DNA from: Thermoanaerobaculia bacterium
Lineage (GTDB): Bacteria; Acidobacteriota; Thermoanaerobaculia; Multivoradales; JAHEKO01
Assembly (NCBI GenBank): GCA_945787635.1
Contig: CALZIK010000082.1
Location: forward strand, 1 to 39,450
Direction: 5' to 3'
Length of the DNA: 39,450 nt
Of this stretch, positions 23,776 to 31,414 are shown one piece after another (position 1 is the stretch's first letter; the number at the start of each line of letters is the position of its first letter). The translations under genes and the position numbers were made by a program. The notes beneath the pieces were generated by a model, which worked only from the letters and a program-made list of their open reading frames with translations, was not told the origin of the DNA and searched no databases.

Positions 23776-24902
23776 GCCCCGAGCGGATGCCGCCGGGACT
23801 GCTCAACCTCGACGATTACGAGCGCGAGGCCGAGCGCAGGCTGGATCGGCCGGTCTACGACTACTACGCCGGCGGATCTTGGGACGAGATCACCCTCAGA
23901 GAGAACCACCGGGCGTTCGACCGGATTTCTCTGAACTACCGGGTCTTGCGGGACGTCTCCGAGCGCGATCTCGGCACCACGGTTCTCGGCTCGAAGATCA
24001 ATCTTCCGATTCTTGTGGCTCCGACCGCTTTCCAAGCGATGGCGAATCCGGAGGGCGAAGTCGCTACGGTGCGGGCTGCGGGCCGCTTCGGCACGATCAT
24101 GATCGTGTCCACGTTGTCGAATCGCTCGGTGGAGGCGATCACCGCGGCCGCAACCTCGCCGGTCTGGTTTCAGCTTTACGTCTATCGCGACCGGGCGGCC
24201 ACCCGGGCGCTGATCGAAAGGGCCGCGGCCGCCGGCTGTCGGGCGATCGTGCTGACGGTCGACGCCCAGGTCTGGGGAGAGCGCGAACGGGACGCCCGGA
24301 ATCGGTTTCGGCTGCCCGACGGATTGAGGATGAGCAACCTCTTCGCGGACAAAGAGGACTTTCCGGCCGATGTCGCCGGATCGGGCCTCGCCGCCTACGT
24401 CGCCTCGATGTTCGATGCCTCGCTGTCCTGGGCGGACCTCGAGTGGGTTCGATCGGTCAGCCGGTTGCCGCTCCTCATCAAGGGAATCGTCCATCCCGAA
24501 GACGCGCGTCTGGCGGTCGAGCACGGCGTTGACGGGATCATTGTCTCGAACCACGGCGGGCGACAGGTAGACACCGCGCCCGCGACCATCGAGGTGCTGG
24601 CGGGGGTGTGTGAGGCGGTCGACGGTCGCATCGAGGTGCATCTCGATGGCGGCATCCGGCGTGGCTCGGACGTGGTCAAGGCCCTGGCTCTGGGAGCCCG
24701 AGCCGTCGCCATTGGCCGGCCGGCGCTATGGGGGCTGGCGGTCGATGGCCAGGCCGGCGTCGAGGCGGTACTCGAGATCCTCCGTCGCGAGCTGGATGCC
24801 GTCATGGGGCTGTGCGGCGCCACTCGGGTGGAGGAGCTCGGGCCGGATCTGATCACGCCATCTTCCGGCGGCCGCCCCGGAGCGGATAGATCCGAGAGCT
24901 GA
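23772..24902 (+). CDS. FMN-dependent alpha-hydroxy-acid oxidase/dehydrogenase
   Basis: This 376-residue TIM-barrel flavoprotein is of the glycolate oxidase / L-lactate / mandelate dehydrogenase family, which oxidises (S)-2-hydroxy acids to 2-oxo acids. Visible motifs are YDYYAGGSWDE, the flavin loop PILVAPTAFQAMA, FQLYVYRDR, LTVDAQVWGERERD, the catalytic base H261 with R264 (SNHGGRQVD) and the phosphate loop LDGGIRRGSDVVKAL. No membrane insert or cytochrome b2 domain is seen. GTG overlaps the lipA stop. A 2-oxo acid product would suit the lipoylated dehydrogenases made functional by lipB/lipA, but that link is inference. Confidence 0.9.
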   Translation: MSPERMPPGLLNLDDYEREAERRLDRPVYDYYAGGSWDEITLRENHRAFDRISLNYRVLRDVSERDLGTTVLGSKINLPILVAPTAFQAMANPEGEVATVRAAGRFGTIMIVSTLSNRSVEAITAAATSPVWFQLYVYRDRAATRALIERAAAAGCRAIVLTVDAQVWGERERDARNRFRLPDGLRMSNLFADKEDFPADVAGSGLAAYVASMFDASLSWADLEWVRSVSRLPLLIKGIVHPEDARLAVEHGVDGIIVSNHGGRQVDTAPATIEVLAGVCEAVDGRIEVHLDGGIRRGSDVVKALALGARAVAIGRPALWGLAVDGQAGVEAVLEILRRELDAVMGLCGATRVEELGPDLITPSSGGRPGADRSES

Positions 24903-24952
24903 CTGACTGCGGTGGCGCCGAACCCTCGGGTTGCGGCTCCAATCTCACCACC

Positions 24953-24958
24953 GATACA
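24953..24958 (+). promoter_or_regulatory. possible -10 box upstream of the GNAT gene
   Basis: TACAAT (in CCGATACAATCCC) lies in the 154-base gap between the FMN oxidase and the GNAT gene, about 100 bases before ATG 25057. It would leave a leader of roughly 90 bases. No -35 or riboswitch-like fold was recognised in the gap. Confidence 0.3.
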
Positions 24959-25056
24959 ATCCCGCAGGCGTCGGAGTTCACGGAGCGACCTCGAAACCGG
25001 CCTTTCGCCACGTGCATCCGACGACCGCTGCCAAGCGAACACCCTCGAGGGAATTG

Positions 25057-25500
25057 ATGAATCAAGCAGAGGTACGCATACGGGCGCTGGAAGACACCGA
25101 CATTGGTGACATCACGGCCCTCGACGAAAAGCTCGGCGGGAAGTACCGACCCGAGGTCTGGGAGCGCCGCCTCGGCTACTACATGCGGCGAGATCCGGAC
25201 TCATCGTCCGTGGCGGAGGCTGACGGCCGCGTGGTCGGCTTCATGCTCGGCGAGGTTCGCTCCGGTGAGTTCGGCCTCGAAGAGCCGACCGGGTGGATCG
25301 AAGTCCTGGGCGTTGATCCCGACTATCGCGGCAGTGCCGTGGGGCGCCGCCTGGCCGAGCGTGTGCTCGAGAGCTTTCGCGCTCGCGGAGCGACTCACGT
25401 CCGCACGTTGGTGGACGAAGAGATGGCCGGGATCGGCGATTTCTTCGTGGCGCTGGGGTTCGAACCGGCACCGATGCGCCCGTTCGTCAAGAGGTTCTAG
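25057..25500 (+). CDS. GNAT-family N-acetyltransferase
   Basis: This 147-residue GNAT protein has strands matching AEVRIRAL, VVGFMLGEV and GWIEVLGVDPDYRGSAVGRRLAERVL. The last holds the acetyl-CoA pyrophosphate loop (R-G-S-A-V-G-R) of motif A. FFVALGFEP near the end is the common C-terminal strand. It resembles RimI-type small acetyltransferases; the acceptor is unknown. The start at ATG 25057 follows a GAGGG site. An open frame continues upstream to 24931 but has no GNAT-like sequence there. The di-iron gene follows 49 bases downstream. Confidence 0.85.
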   Translation: MNQAEVRIRALEDTDIGDITALDEKLGGKYRPEVWERRLGYYMRRDPDSSSVAEADGRVVGFMLGEVRSGEFGLEEPTGWIEVLGVDPDYRGSAVGRRLAERVLESFRARGATHVRTLVDEEMAGIGDFFVALGFEPAPMRPFVKRF

Positions 25501-25549
25501 ATTTTCCGGCGACGTGAGTCGCCGGTGCCCAACGGAAACGGAAACAAGC

Positions 25550-26908
25550 ATGTCTACCCGCCAAGTCGAACTCCCGAAGAAATACCACCAGGCGATCGTC
25601 AAATGGAGCGAGCGCTTTCTCCCCGACTACGACTTCTTGATCGAGAACTGGGATCGATTTTTCCCTCGTGACCCCGAGTTTCGGCTGTGCGCCTACCGAG
25701 AGCTCGGAATGTGCACCAAGATCGAATGCGGCGATATGGAGGGCAAGCCCAAGTTCGACGAGGCCGGCAAGATGCACCCCAAGCAGGCCGGACACCTGCT
25801 CGGCGCGATTCGCGCCCAGGCGTCCACCGAGTTCGGCTCGATCCAACAGCATCAGCTCACCCTCGCGCGTGCGCAGGACGAGGAGGAGCAGGTCTGGATC
25901 CTGCGGATGATGGCCGAGGAGCTTCGCCACGGCTACCAGATGATCCACCTGATGCTCGAGGACGACTGGAGCGCGGTGTCCGACCATTCCGAGGACGACA
26001 TGGTGGAGCAGATCCTCTCGATGCGCACCGGCTCGCACATTCTCGGCGCCTTCAACATCGATTTTGATTCGTTCGTGGACAACGTCACGTTCTGTGCGCT
26101 GATCGACCGAGTCGGCAAGTTCCAGCTGGCAATGCAAAAGGTCAGCTCTTACCAGCCGATGGCCGAGAGCATGCCGCAGATGTTGCGCGAAGAGGCCTTC
26201 CATCTGGCCGCGGGCGTGGTACCGCTTCGCCGCTACATGGAGAAGGCGGCTCAAGGCTCGTTTTGCGTCAGCACCAGCGACATCCAGAAAGCCTTCAACA
26301 AGTGGTTCCCGCGGGGCCTCGAGATGTTCGGCGACGAACGAGGTGGAGGCACCAACGTTCGCTTTGGTCTGAAGCCGATGAAAAACGCCGAGGCGCAACA
26401 GGCCTACATCGAAGAAGTCGAAAAGGTCGTCCGGGACCTCAATGTCCGTTTCGTGCGAGCCCGGCTGCCCGAGCTTTCCCCAGCGGAAGCTCAAGGCGTG
26501 CTCGAGCAGCTTCTCACCGACCACGGTGCTGTGCGAGGCATCTCCCACGAAGATCTCGTGCACATGCCGGATTCGGGTTTCTTCCGGCGCCGAGGGGTTC
26601 CGGCGTTTGAGCTGATCGGCTGGGACGGCGAGAGCTTCGCCGAGCTCGACGACTATCTGGCGCACCTGTCGCGGCATCTGCCCGACGCCTACCGTGCTGG
26701 TCGCGACTTCAGCCAGTACGTCGAAGCGCTGACCAGGGTGCACTCGGGAGAGACCACCGCCGCCGAGGCGTCTCAGGAGATGCCGGTGCTCACCAGAGTG
26801 GGCGGCGTGTGCCCATGTTCGAAGTCGGTCCGTTGGGTGGCCGGTAACGGTTCCAACGGGGCCGACGATCGGGGCTCGGCCGACGGCGTCCCGGCTTCCA
26901 CTCTCTGA
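25550..26908 (+). CDS. BoxB/PaaA-like di-iron protein
   Basis: This 452-residue protein has the ferritin-like di-iron ligand set of benzoyl-CoA epoxidase BoxB and phenylacetyl-CoA epoxidase PaaA: E94 (ASTEFGS), E124 and H127 (EELRH), D186 (LIDRVGKFQL) and E215 and H218 (EEAFH). DRVGKFQL closely parallels BoxB DRDGKFQL. These enzymes activate O2 to epoxidise aromatic acyl-CoA. No BoxA reductase, BoxC or other paa/box gene is near, so the substrate here is open. The C-terminal ~140 residues are extra. They end in a CPC-containing, Gly/Asp-rich tail of no known role. The start at ATG 25550 gives MSTRQVELPKKYH; only a weak GGAAA precedes it. Confidence 0.82.
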   Translation: MSTRQVELPKKYHQAIVKWSERFLPDYDFLIENWDRFFPRDPEFRLCAYRELGMCTKIECGDMEGKPKFDEAGKMHPKQAGHLLGAIRAQASTEFGSIQQHQLTLARAQDEEEQVWILRMMAEELRHGYQMIHLMLEDDWSAVSDHSEDDMVEQILSMRTGSHILGAFNIDFDSFVDNVTFCALIDRVGKFQLAMQKVSSYQPMAESMPQMLREEAFHLAAGVVPLRRYMEKAAQGSFCVSTSDIQKAFNKWFPRGLEMFGDERGGGTNVRFGLKPMKNAEAQQAYIEEVEKVVRDLNVRFVRARLPELSPAEAQGVLEQLLTDHGAVRGISHEDLVHMPDSGFFRRRGVPAFELIGWDGESFAELDDYLAHLSRHLPDAYRAGRDFSQYVEALTRVHSGETTAAEASQEMPVLTRVGGVCPCSKSVRWVAGNGSNGADDRGSADGVPASTL

Positions 26909-26922
26909 GGCGAAGCCCCGCG

Positions 26923-27834
26923 TTGAGCATCTTCAGCCGGCTGCTCGTAGCCACTCTTCCTCTGGTGCCGCGGTTTCTCGTCGGCCGGGTAGCCAAGCGC
27001 TATGTAGCCGGCGAAACCCGTGCGGAAGCCCTGGCCACAGTCCGGGGGCTCAATGCCACCGGCGTCTGCGCGACCCTGGATCTCCTCGGCGAAGAGGTCT
27101 CGGAGCGTTCCAAGGCGGAAGCGGCAGTGGTCGAGTACATCAGGCTTTTCGAGGAGATCGAACAGGAAAAACTCGACGCCAACGTGTCGATCAAGCTGAC
27201 GCTTCTCGGCTTGAAGATCGACGAGGGATTCTGTCGGGAGAACGTCGGCCGGATCGCCTCGGCGGCTTCCGAGTCGGGCAACTTCGTGCGCATCGATATG
27301 GAGGACTCCTCCTGCACCGACGCGACCCTGCGCATCTACCGGGCGGTGCACGGTGAGTACGGCAATCTGGGCGTGGTCTTTCAGGCCTATATGCGGCGGA
27401 CCTTGGACGACATCGCCGAGCTCCCGGAGGAGCGGCCCAATGTCCGCCTGTGCAAGGGCATCTACATTGAGCCGCGCAAGTTGGCTTGGAAGGGATACGA
27501 GACGGTACGCGCCAATTTTGCGGCAGCACTCGAGAAACTCCTGGACCGTGGCATTTTCGTGGGTATCGCAACCCACGATGAGCATCTGGCATGCGAAGCG
27601 GAGATTCTCATCGACCGCCTCGCGCTGACCCCCGATCGCTACGAATTTCAGATGCTCCTGGGTGTCGACGAGGAGCTGCGCTCGATCCTCCTGGAGCGGG
27701 GTCACCGCCTGCGCGTGTACGTTCCGTACGGCGGCGACTGGTATCCGTATTCGATCCGGCGACTCCGAGAGAATCCGGAGGTCGCGCGGCACGTGATTCG
27801 GGCGACGCTCGGGCTCGGCCCAGCCCGCGGCTGA
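26923..27834 (+). CDS. proline dehydrogenase (monofunctional PRODH)
   Basis: This 303-residue FAD TIM-barrel enzyme oxidises proline to pyrroline-5-carboxylate and passes electrons to the quinone pool. Family segments are GETRAEALATVRGLNATGVCATLDLLGE, NVSIKLTLLGL, VRIDMEDSS, VRLCKGIYIEP and FVGIATHDEH. The substrate-binding end reads YVPYGGDWYPYSIRRLRENP. The TTG start at 26923 comes 15 bases after the di-iron stop and gives LSIFSRLLVATLPLVPRFLV, a common start of this family. No P5C dehydrogenase gene is in the window. Confidence 0.93.
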   Translation: MSIFSRLLVATLPLVPRFLVGRVAKRYVAGETRAEALATVRGLNATGVCATLDLLGEEVSERSKAEAAVVEYIRLFEEIEQEKLDANVSIKLTLLGLKIDEGFCRENVGRIASAASESGNFVRIDMEDSSCTDATLRIYRAVHGEYGNLGVVFQAYMRRTLDDIAELPEERPNVRLCKGIYIEPRKLAWKGYETVRANFAAALEKLLDRGIFVGIATHDEHLACEAEILIDRLALTPDRYEFQMLLGVDEELRSILLERGHRLRVYVPYGGDWYPYSIRRLRENPEVARHVIRATLGLGPARG

Positions 27835-27859
27835 TTGGGTTGGCGGGGAGCCCTGACCA

Positions 27860-28567
27860 TTGAAGGTGCTCTTGCTGCAGGTTCGCGGCCATGCCAAGGC
27901 CGAGGCGCAGGAGATTGTCTGCTTCGAGGAGGCACTGGGCGATTACGCGGAGAACCTCGATCGCCACAACCTGGTGTCCGAGCCCAGGCTCCGGTGGTCC
28001 GACCTCGATGGCGTCGATTTGCTCCTATTGGGAGGCGCCGGGGCTCATACGGTAACCCGCGAGTATGAGTTCACCCCCTACTTGAACGAGGCCCTGGAGC
28101 GCTGGATTGAAAGTGGCCGCACGTTCTTTGGCTCCTGTTACGGACACCACGTGATGGCCAAGCTCTATGGAGCTGAGGTGATCGAGGATCCCGCGACCGA
28201 GGAAGTGGGCACCTTCGAGGTGAGGCTGACCGAGGCCGGATGCAACGACCCGGTGTTTTCGGGACTTCCGGCGAGGTTTCCGGCGCAGCTAGGACACCAC
28301 GACCGCGTGGCCGGGCTGCCGGAACGGCTTCTCGAACTGGCCGACTCGAAGCGCTGCCGCAACCAGGCGCTTCGGGTCAAAGGCCGACCGGCCTACAGCA
28401 CCCAGTTCCACCCGGAGCTCTCGCTGGCTCGGATGCGCGATCGCCTGATGATGTATCGAGACGGCTACCTGGGCTCGGACGTGACCTTGAACGGCTTGCT
28501 CGAGACCCTACGACCGTCGCCGGACTCCGGCCGGCTCCTGCGGCGCTTCGTGGAAACCTATTTTTGA
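27860..28567 (+). CDS. class I glutamine amidotransferase-like protein
   Basis: This 235-residue protein has a GATase-1 fold. The nucleophile cysteine sits in FFGSCYGHHVMA and the His-Glu pair in TQFHPEL, together forming the amidotransferase triad. It resembles the stand-alone GMP-synthase-like family (such as gamma-glutamyl hydrolase-like or YfeJ/PA-type proteins) rather than a GuaA domain, since no ATP-PPase domain is fused. The amide acceptor is unknown. The start is TTG 27860, with GGGGAG 9 bases upstream; a GTG at 27866 is an alternative. Its end overlaps the convergent SARP gene by 10 bases. Confidence 0.85.
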   Translation: MKVLLLQVRGHAKAEAQEIVCFEEALGDYAENLDRHNLVSEPRLRWSDLDGVDLLLLGGAGAHTVTREYEFTPYLNEALERWIESGRTFFGSCYGHHVMAKLYGAEVIEDPATEEVGTFEVRLTEAGCNDPVFSGLPARFPAQLGHHDRVAGLPERLLELADSKRCRNQALRVKGRPAYSTQFHPELSLARMRDRLMMYRDGYLGSDVTLNGLLETLRPSPDSGRLLRRFVETYF

Positions 28568-30837
28568 GGCGGTTGCTCGCGCCTCAAGGCGACGACCTTC
28601 CGGCCCTGCTTTCCTGACCCGCCGTCGACGCAAGCCCGCGCCGCCTCGGCATCCTCCCGGTACCGGCGCGCGATCGTGATTGCCCCGGCACGCTCCGCTC
28701 TTTCGGCCGCGAGCTCGAGCCAAGGCCGTGCCGCGGCCGCCTCTCCCGCCGCCAGAAAGTGGAAAGCCAGCTCCTCGGCGACGGCTTCGGGATCGACAGC
28801 ATGATGCTTGGCCAGAGCGCGCGCGGCTTCGCCGTGCATCAGCCGCTTTCGCAGGGGGTTGATCCGATCCAGGATCGACGCCCGGATCGCGCGATGGGAG
28901 AACTCGAAGAAACCGCGGCGGGCTCCGCGTGCCCAGAGCACGATGTCCCGTTCGGGCTCCGACTGGGACCACGATCGGGGGAACTGCCGGATCAGCCAGC
29001 GTTCGAGCGAGAGCTCGACCGCCGTCTCGACCACTGCCAGATGCTCGTCGGCCGCCGCGGTGAGCACCTCCACGTCGAACTGATGTCCGAGAATCGCAGC
29101 CAGTGACATCAACCGCCGCGCCGAGTTGGGCAACCGAGAGAAGCGACGCTGGATGAGCTCCACGATATCGGCTGGAGGATTGGCGGCGGCCGGGTCGGAG
29201 CTGAGAGACCATCTTCCGGGCGAGAGCTGGACCAAAACACGCTCATCCCAGAGCAGGTTGACGAGCTCGGCGATCGCGAGCGGCAGCCCTTGACTGGCCT
29301 GCCAGAGAAAGTCGGCCAAGCCGCTGGCCGAGCTCAGGTCGACGAGCGCCTTGGCGATTTCGCGGACCTCGACCTGCTGGAGCCGTCCGACCGTGATGCT
29401 CTTGATGTTCCTATTGTTGCGAGTGCCGCCGAAATGGGTGGCCACGGCATCGATCTCTCGACCGGTGGCCAGAATCCAAATCGGCCGGCCGTCGAGGTTT
29501 TCTGCCAGGAAGCGGACGAGGTCCAGCGTCGCGGCATCCGCCCATTGAATGTCCTCGAGGAGGAAGATGACCGGGCGGGTCTCGCTCTGGGTCGGGTGTA
29601 GCACGATGTCGAGCAGCCTGAGGAACGACTCGGGGATCCGGTCGGACACCGCTCGAGAGGAATCCACCTGCAGCCCCATGGCGCTGCTGGCCACCGACAA
29701 CAGCTCGGGACAGATGAGGGATAGATCCGCCAATGCGTCCACGGTAAGCTGACTCAGACTTTCGGGCTCATCTGCCAAGAAGTCGGTGAAAACCGCTCGC
29801 ACCGCCTCGCCGACGGCTCCCAGAGGGACCAGCGGCGCCGCGGCGTACGCGCGGCCCCGGAGCACGGCGGTGTCGCGCCTCGTGCTGGCACCGTCCACGA
29901 ACGATTTGACCAGGCGGCTCTTGCCGGCGCCGCTTTCGCCGGTAACGACGGTCAGGCGGCCCTTGCCCTCGAGCACCGAGGTCCAAGTTTCCTGCAGAAG
30001 CTCGAGGTGGCTGCTGCGGCCCACCATTGGAATGATCGGTGGAGTGGTCTCTTCCGTGAGGGCGGCTTCGGTGTCACCGCCGCTGTCGAGGAGGATCGAT
30101 CGGTACAGCTGGGTGGTGGTATCGACCGGATCCACGCCCAACTCAGTTTGCAGGAGATTCAGTAGTTGCTCGTACTGAGCCAGAGCTCGGTTCCTGCGCC
30201 CGGCCAACAGGTACAGGCGCATCAGCTGCCGATGGGTTTCCTCCGAGAGCGGGTCGATCGCCAGGAGGCGCTTCGCGTACTGGATTCCGAAGCGATGTTC
30301 GCCGCGGGCCAGATAGATCTTGATCAGCATGCGGAAGGTCTGAAGAGCTTCTTCTCGAATCTGCTCTTGATGAGTGATCAGCCATTCCTCGAACTCGACG
30401 CAGTCGCGCAGGAAAAATCCGGCGAAAAGATCTCCCTTGTAGAGTCGCGCGGCCTCGGTGAGGTGGTGAGGGTCCGGGCCCCCGCTGAGGCCGTCGCGGA
30501 CTCTGCTCTGAAACTCCTCGACGTCGATTCGACAGTCGAGATCAGGGTGGAGCCTCACCCGGTCCTGCTCTGCCTCGAACGTGGTGAAGCGGTCGCCGTC
30601 GTCGCCGAGCGAATTGCGGATGCTGTAGAGGGCCTGGCGCAGGTTCCGGCGAGCCACCTCGTTCGGGCGCTCGGGCCACAGAAGGCCGGCGAGATGGTCT
30701 CGATGCACCGGCTGGTCTCGATTGAGCGCGAGGTACCCGAGCAGGGCTCGGGCCTTCTGAGATTCGAACTTCTGCACCGGCCGCGCCGTGAGCTTGGCGT
30801 CGAACCCACCGAGGAGTTGAATCTCGAGGCGACTCAT
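28558..30837 (-). CDS. SARP/BTAD-type regulator with AAA ATPase domain
   Basis: This 759-residue AfsR/MalT-like regulator has, in order, an OmpR-type winged helix (5-95) and a BTAD helical domain (about 100-250) as in SARP activators. An AAA/STAND ATPase domain follows, with Walker A G300-ESGAGKS307 and Walker B VIFLLEDIQWAD at about 425, then a helical C-terminus with TPR-like repeats (about 590-745). STAND ATPases switch with ATP binding. No LuxR HTH follows, so DNA binding is N-terminal. The divergent gap upstream holds direct repeats with one-turn spacing, suggesting autoregulation. Its end overlaps the convergent GATase gene by 10 bases. Confidence 0.92.
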   Translation of the reverse strand: MSRLEIQLLGGFDAKLTARPVQKFESQKARALLGYLALNRDQPVHRDHLAGLLWPERPNEVARRNLRQALYSIRNSLGDDGDRFTTFEAEQDRVRLHPDLDCRIDVEEFQSRVRDGLSGGPDPHHLTEAARLYKGDLFAGFFLRDCVEFEEWLITHQEQIREEALQTFRMLIKIYLARGEHRFGIQYAKRLLAIDPLSEETHRQLMRLYLLAGRRNRALAQYEQLLNLLQTELGVDPVDTTTQLYRSILLDSGGDTEAALTEETTPPIIPMVGRSSHLELLQETWTSVLEGKGRLTVVTGESGAGKSRLVKSFVDGASTRRDTAVLRGRAYAAAPLVPLGAVGEAVRAVFTDFLADEPESLSQLTVDALADLSLICPELLSVASSAMGLQVDSSRAVSDRIPESFLRLLDIVLHPTQSETRPVIFLLEDIQWADAATLDLVRFLAENLDGRPIWILATGREIDAVATHFGGTRNNRNIKSITVGRLQQVEVREIAKALVDLSSASGLADFLWQASQGLPLAIAELVNLLWDERVLVQLSPGRWSLSSDPAAANPPADIVELIQRRFSRLPNSARRLMSLAAILGHQFDVEVLTAAADEHLAVVETAVELSLERWLIRQFPRSWSQSEPERDIVLWARGARRGFFEFSHRAIRASILDRINPLRKRLMHGEAARALAKHHAVDPEAVAEELAFHFLAAGEAAAARPWLELAAERAERAGAITIARRYREDAEAARACVDGGSGKQGRKVVALRREQPPQK

Positions 30838-31013
30838 CGAACGTCGGGAGAGTCAGTCGATAGGGCCCGGTCCGGATACGGGCGGAACGAGCGTGGAGCG
30901 GTCACTGAAACTGCCGTTTCTGGTCGGTGGGAAGGGCAGCCTACCATGGGGCTTGCGTGGCAGCGGTGCTCGAAAAGCCAATGAGCAGCGCCCGAACCTG
31001 CATTACGCGCGGT

Positions 31014-31032
31014 TCCTGACGGACTCCTGACG
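31014..31032. promoter_or_regulatory. 11-bp-phased direct repeat, candidate SARP operator
   Basis: TCCTGACG occurs at 31014-31021 and again at 31025-31032, exactly 11 bp apart. SARP activators typically bind heptamer direct repeats with 11-bp spacing, 8 bp before a -10 box. Toward the SARP gene (minus strand), the nearest copy is 8 bp from TAATGC (31000-31005), a weak -10 match. The 77-residue gene lies on the other side, 48 bases from the repeat. Confidence 0.5.
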
Positions 31033-31080
31033 CCCCGACGCAACACTTCCGTCCGGAGGATCAACCTCGGGGGAGGAAGC

Positions 31081-31314
31081 TTGACTGGAAGACGTGATGA
31101 CAAGAGAGAGGCCGAGCGCGGTTCGGGTTCGAATTCGTATCTGGTTCGGGTGTGGCGAGAAGGCGGTTCAGAAGCGAAAGTTCGATTCTATCTGCGCGAT
31201 CTCAAGAGCGGCGAGGAACGCTATCTGGGCGACCCGGACCGACTCGGTGCAGTTCTAATGGGCGATCTCGAGGGCCTGGAGAACGGCGCCTACAGGAGCC
31301 GTGAAACGGGCTAG
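31081..31314 (+). CDS. small conserved-looking protein (77 residues), divergent from the SARP regulator
   Basis: The 77-residue product has a polar N-terminus (TGRRDDKREAERGSGS) and one compact predicted beta-rich unit (SYLVRVWREGG, KVRFYLRDLKSGEERYLGD) ending in a helix. It resembles small bacterial proteins with a VRVWRE / SGE pattern seen next to regulators, but I cannot name a family. The TTG start has GGGAGGA just upstream; no in-frame ATG exists. The gap upstream is shared with the SARP gene, so it is a candidate SARP target. It is convergent with the membrane-protein gene. Confidence 0.6.
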   Translation: MTGRRDDKREAERGSGSNSYLVRVWREGGSEAKVRFYLRDLKSGEERYLGDPDRLGAVLMGDLEGLENGAYRSRETG

Positions 31315-31414
31315 CGGGAACCTCCAAGACAACGAAAAACGAGCACTAGCTGGGGGCTGAGCGCGAACTCATCAGGGCTGCGAGACACCTCGCTGTCCTG
31401 GTGGGTTTTTGCCA

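Noticed and set aside
25487-26743. 418-codon open frame on the minus strand
   Set aside because: It lies wholly antisense to the di-iron gene with its intact ligand motifs; the open frame is a by-product of high GC codon bias.
31105-31150. GGTTCGAATTC resembling a tRNA T-arm
   Set aside because: No acceptor stem, D-arm or anticodon arm can be drawn around it, and it lies inside the small 77-residue coding sequence.
31380-31410. Rho-independent terminator after the 77-residue gene (GCGAG-acac-CTCGC ... TTTTT)
   Set aside because: The T-run is 12 bases beyond the short stem, so it does not meet the usual terminator layout.
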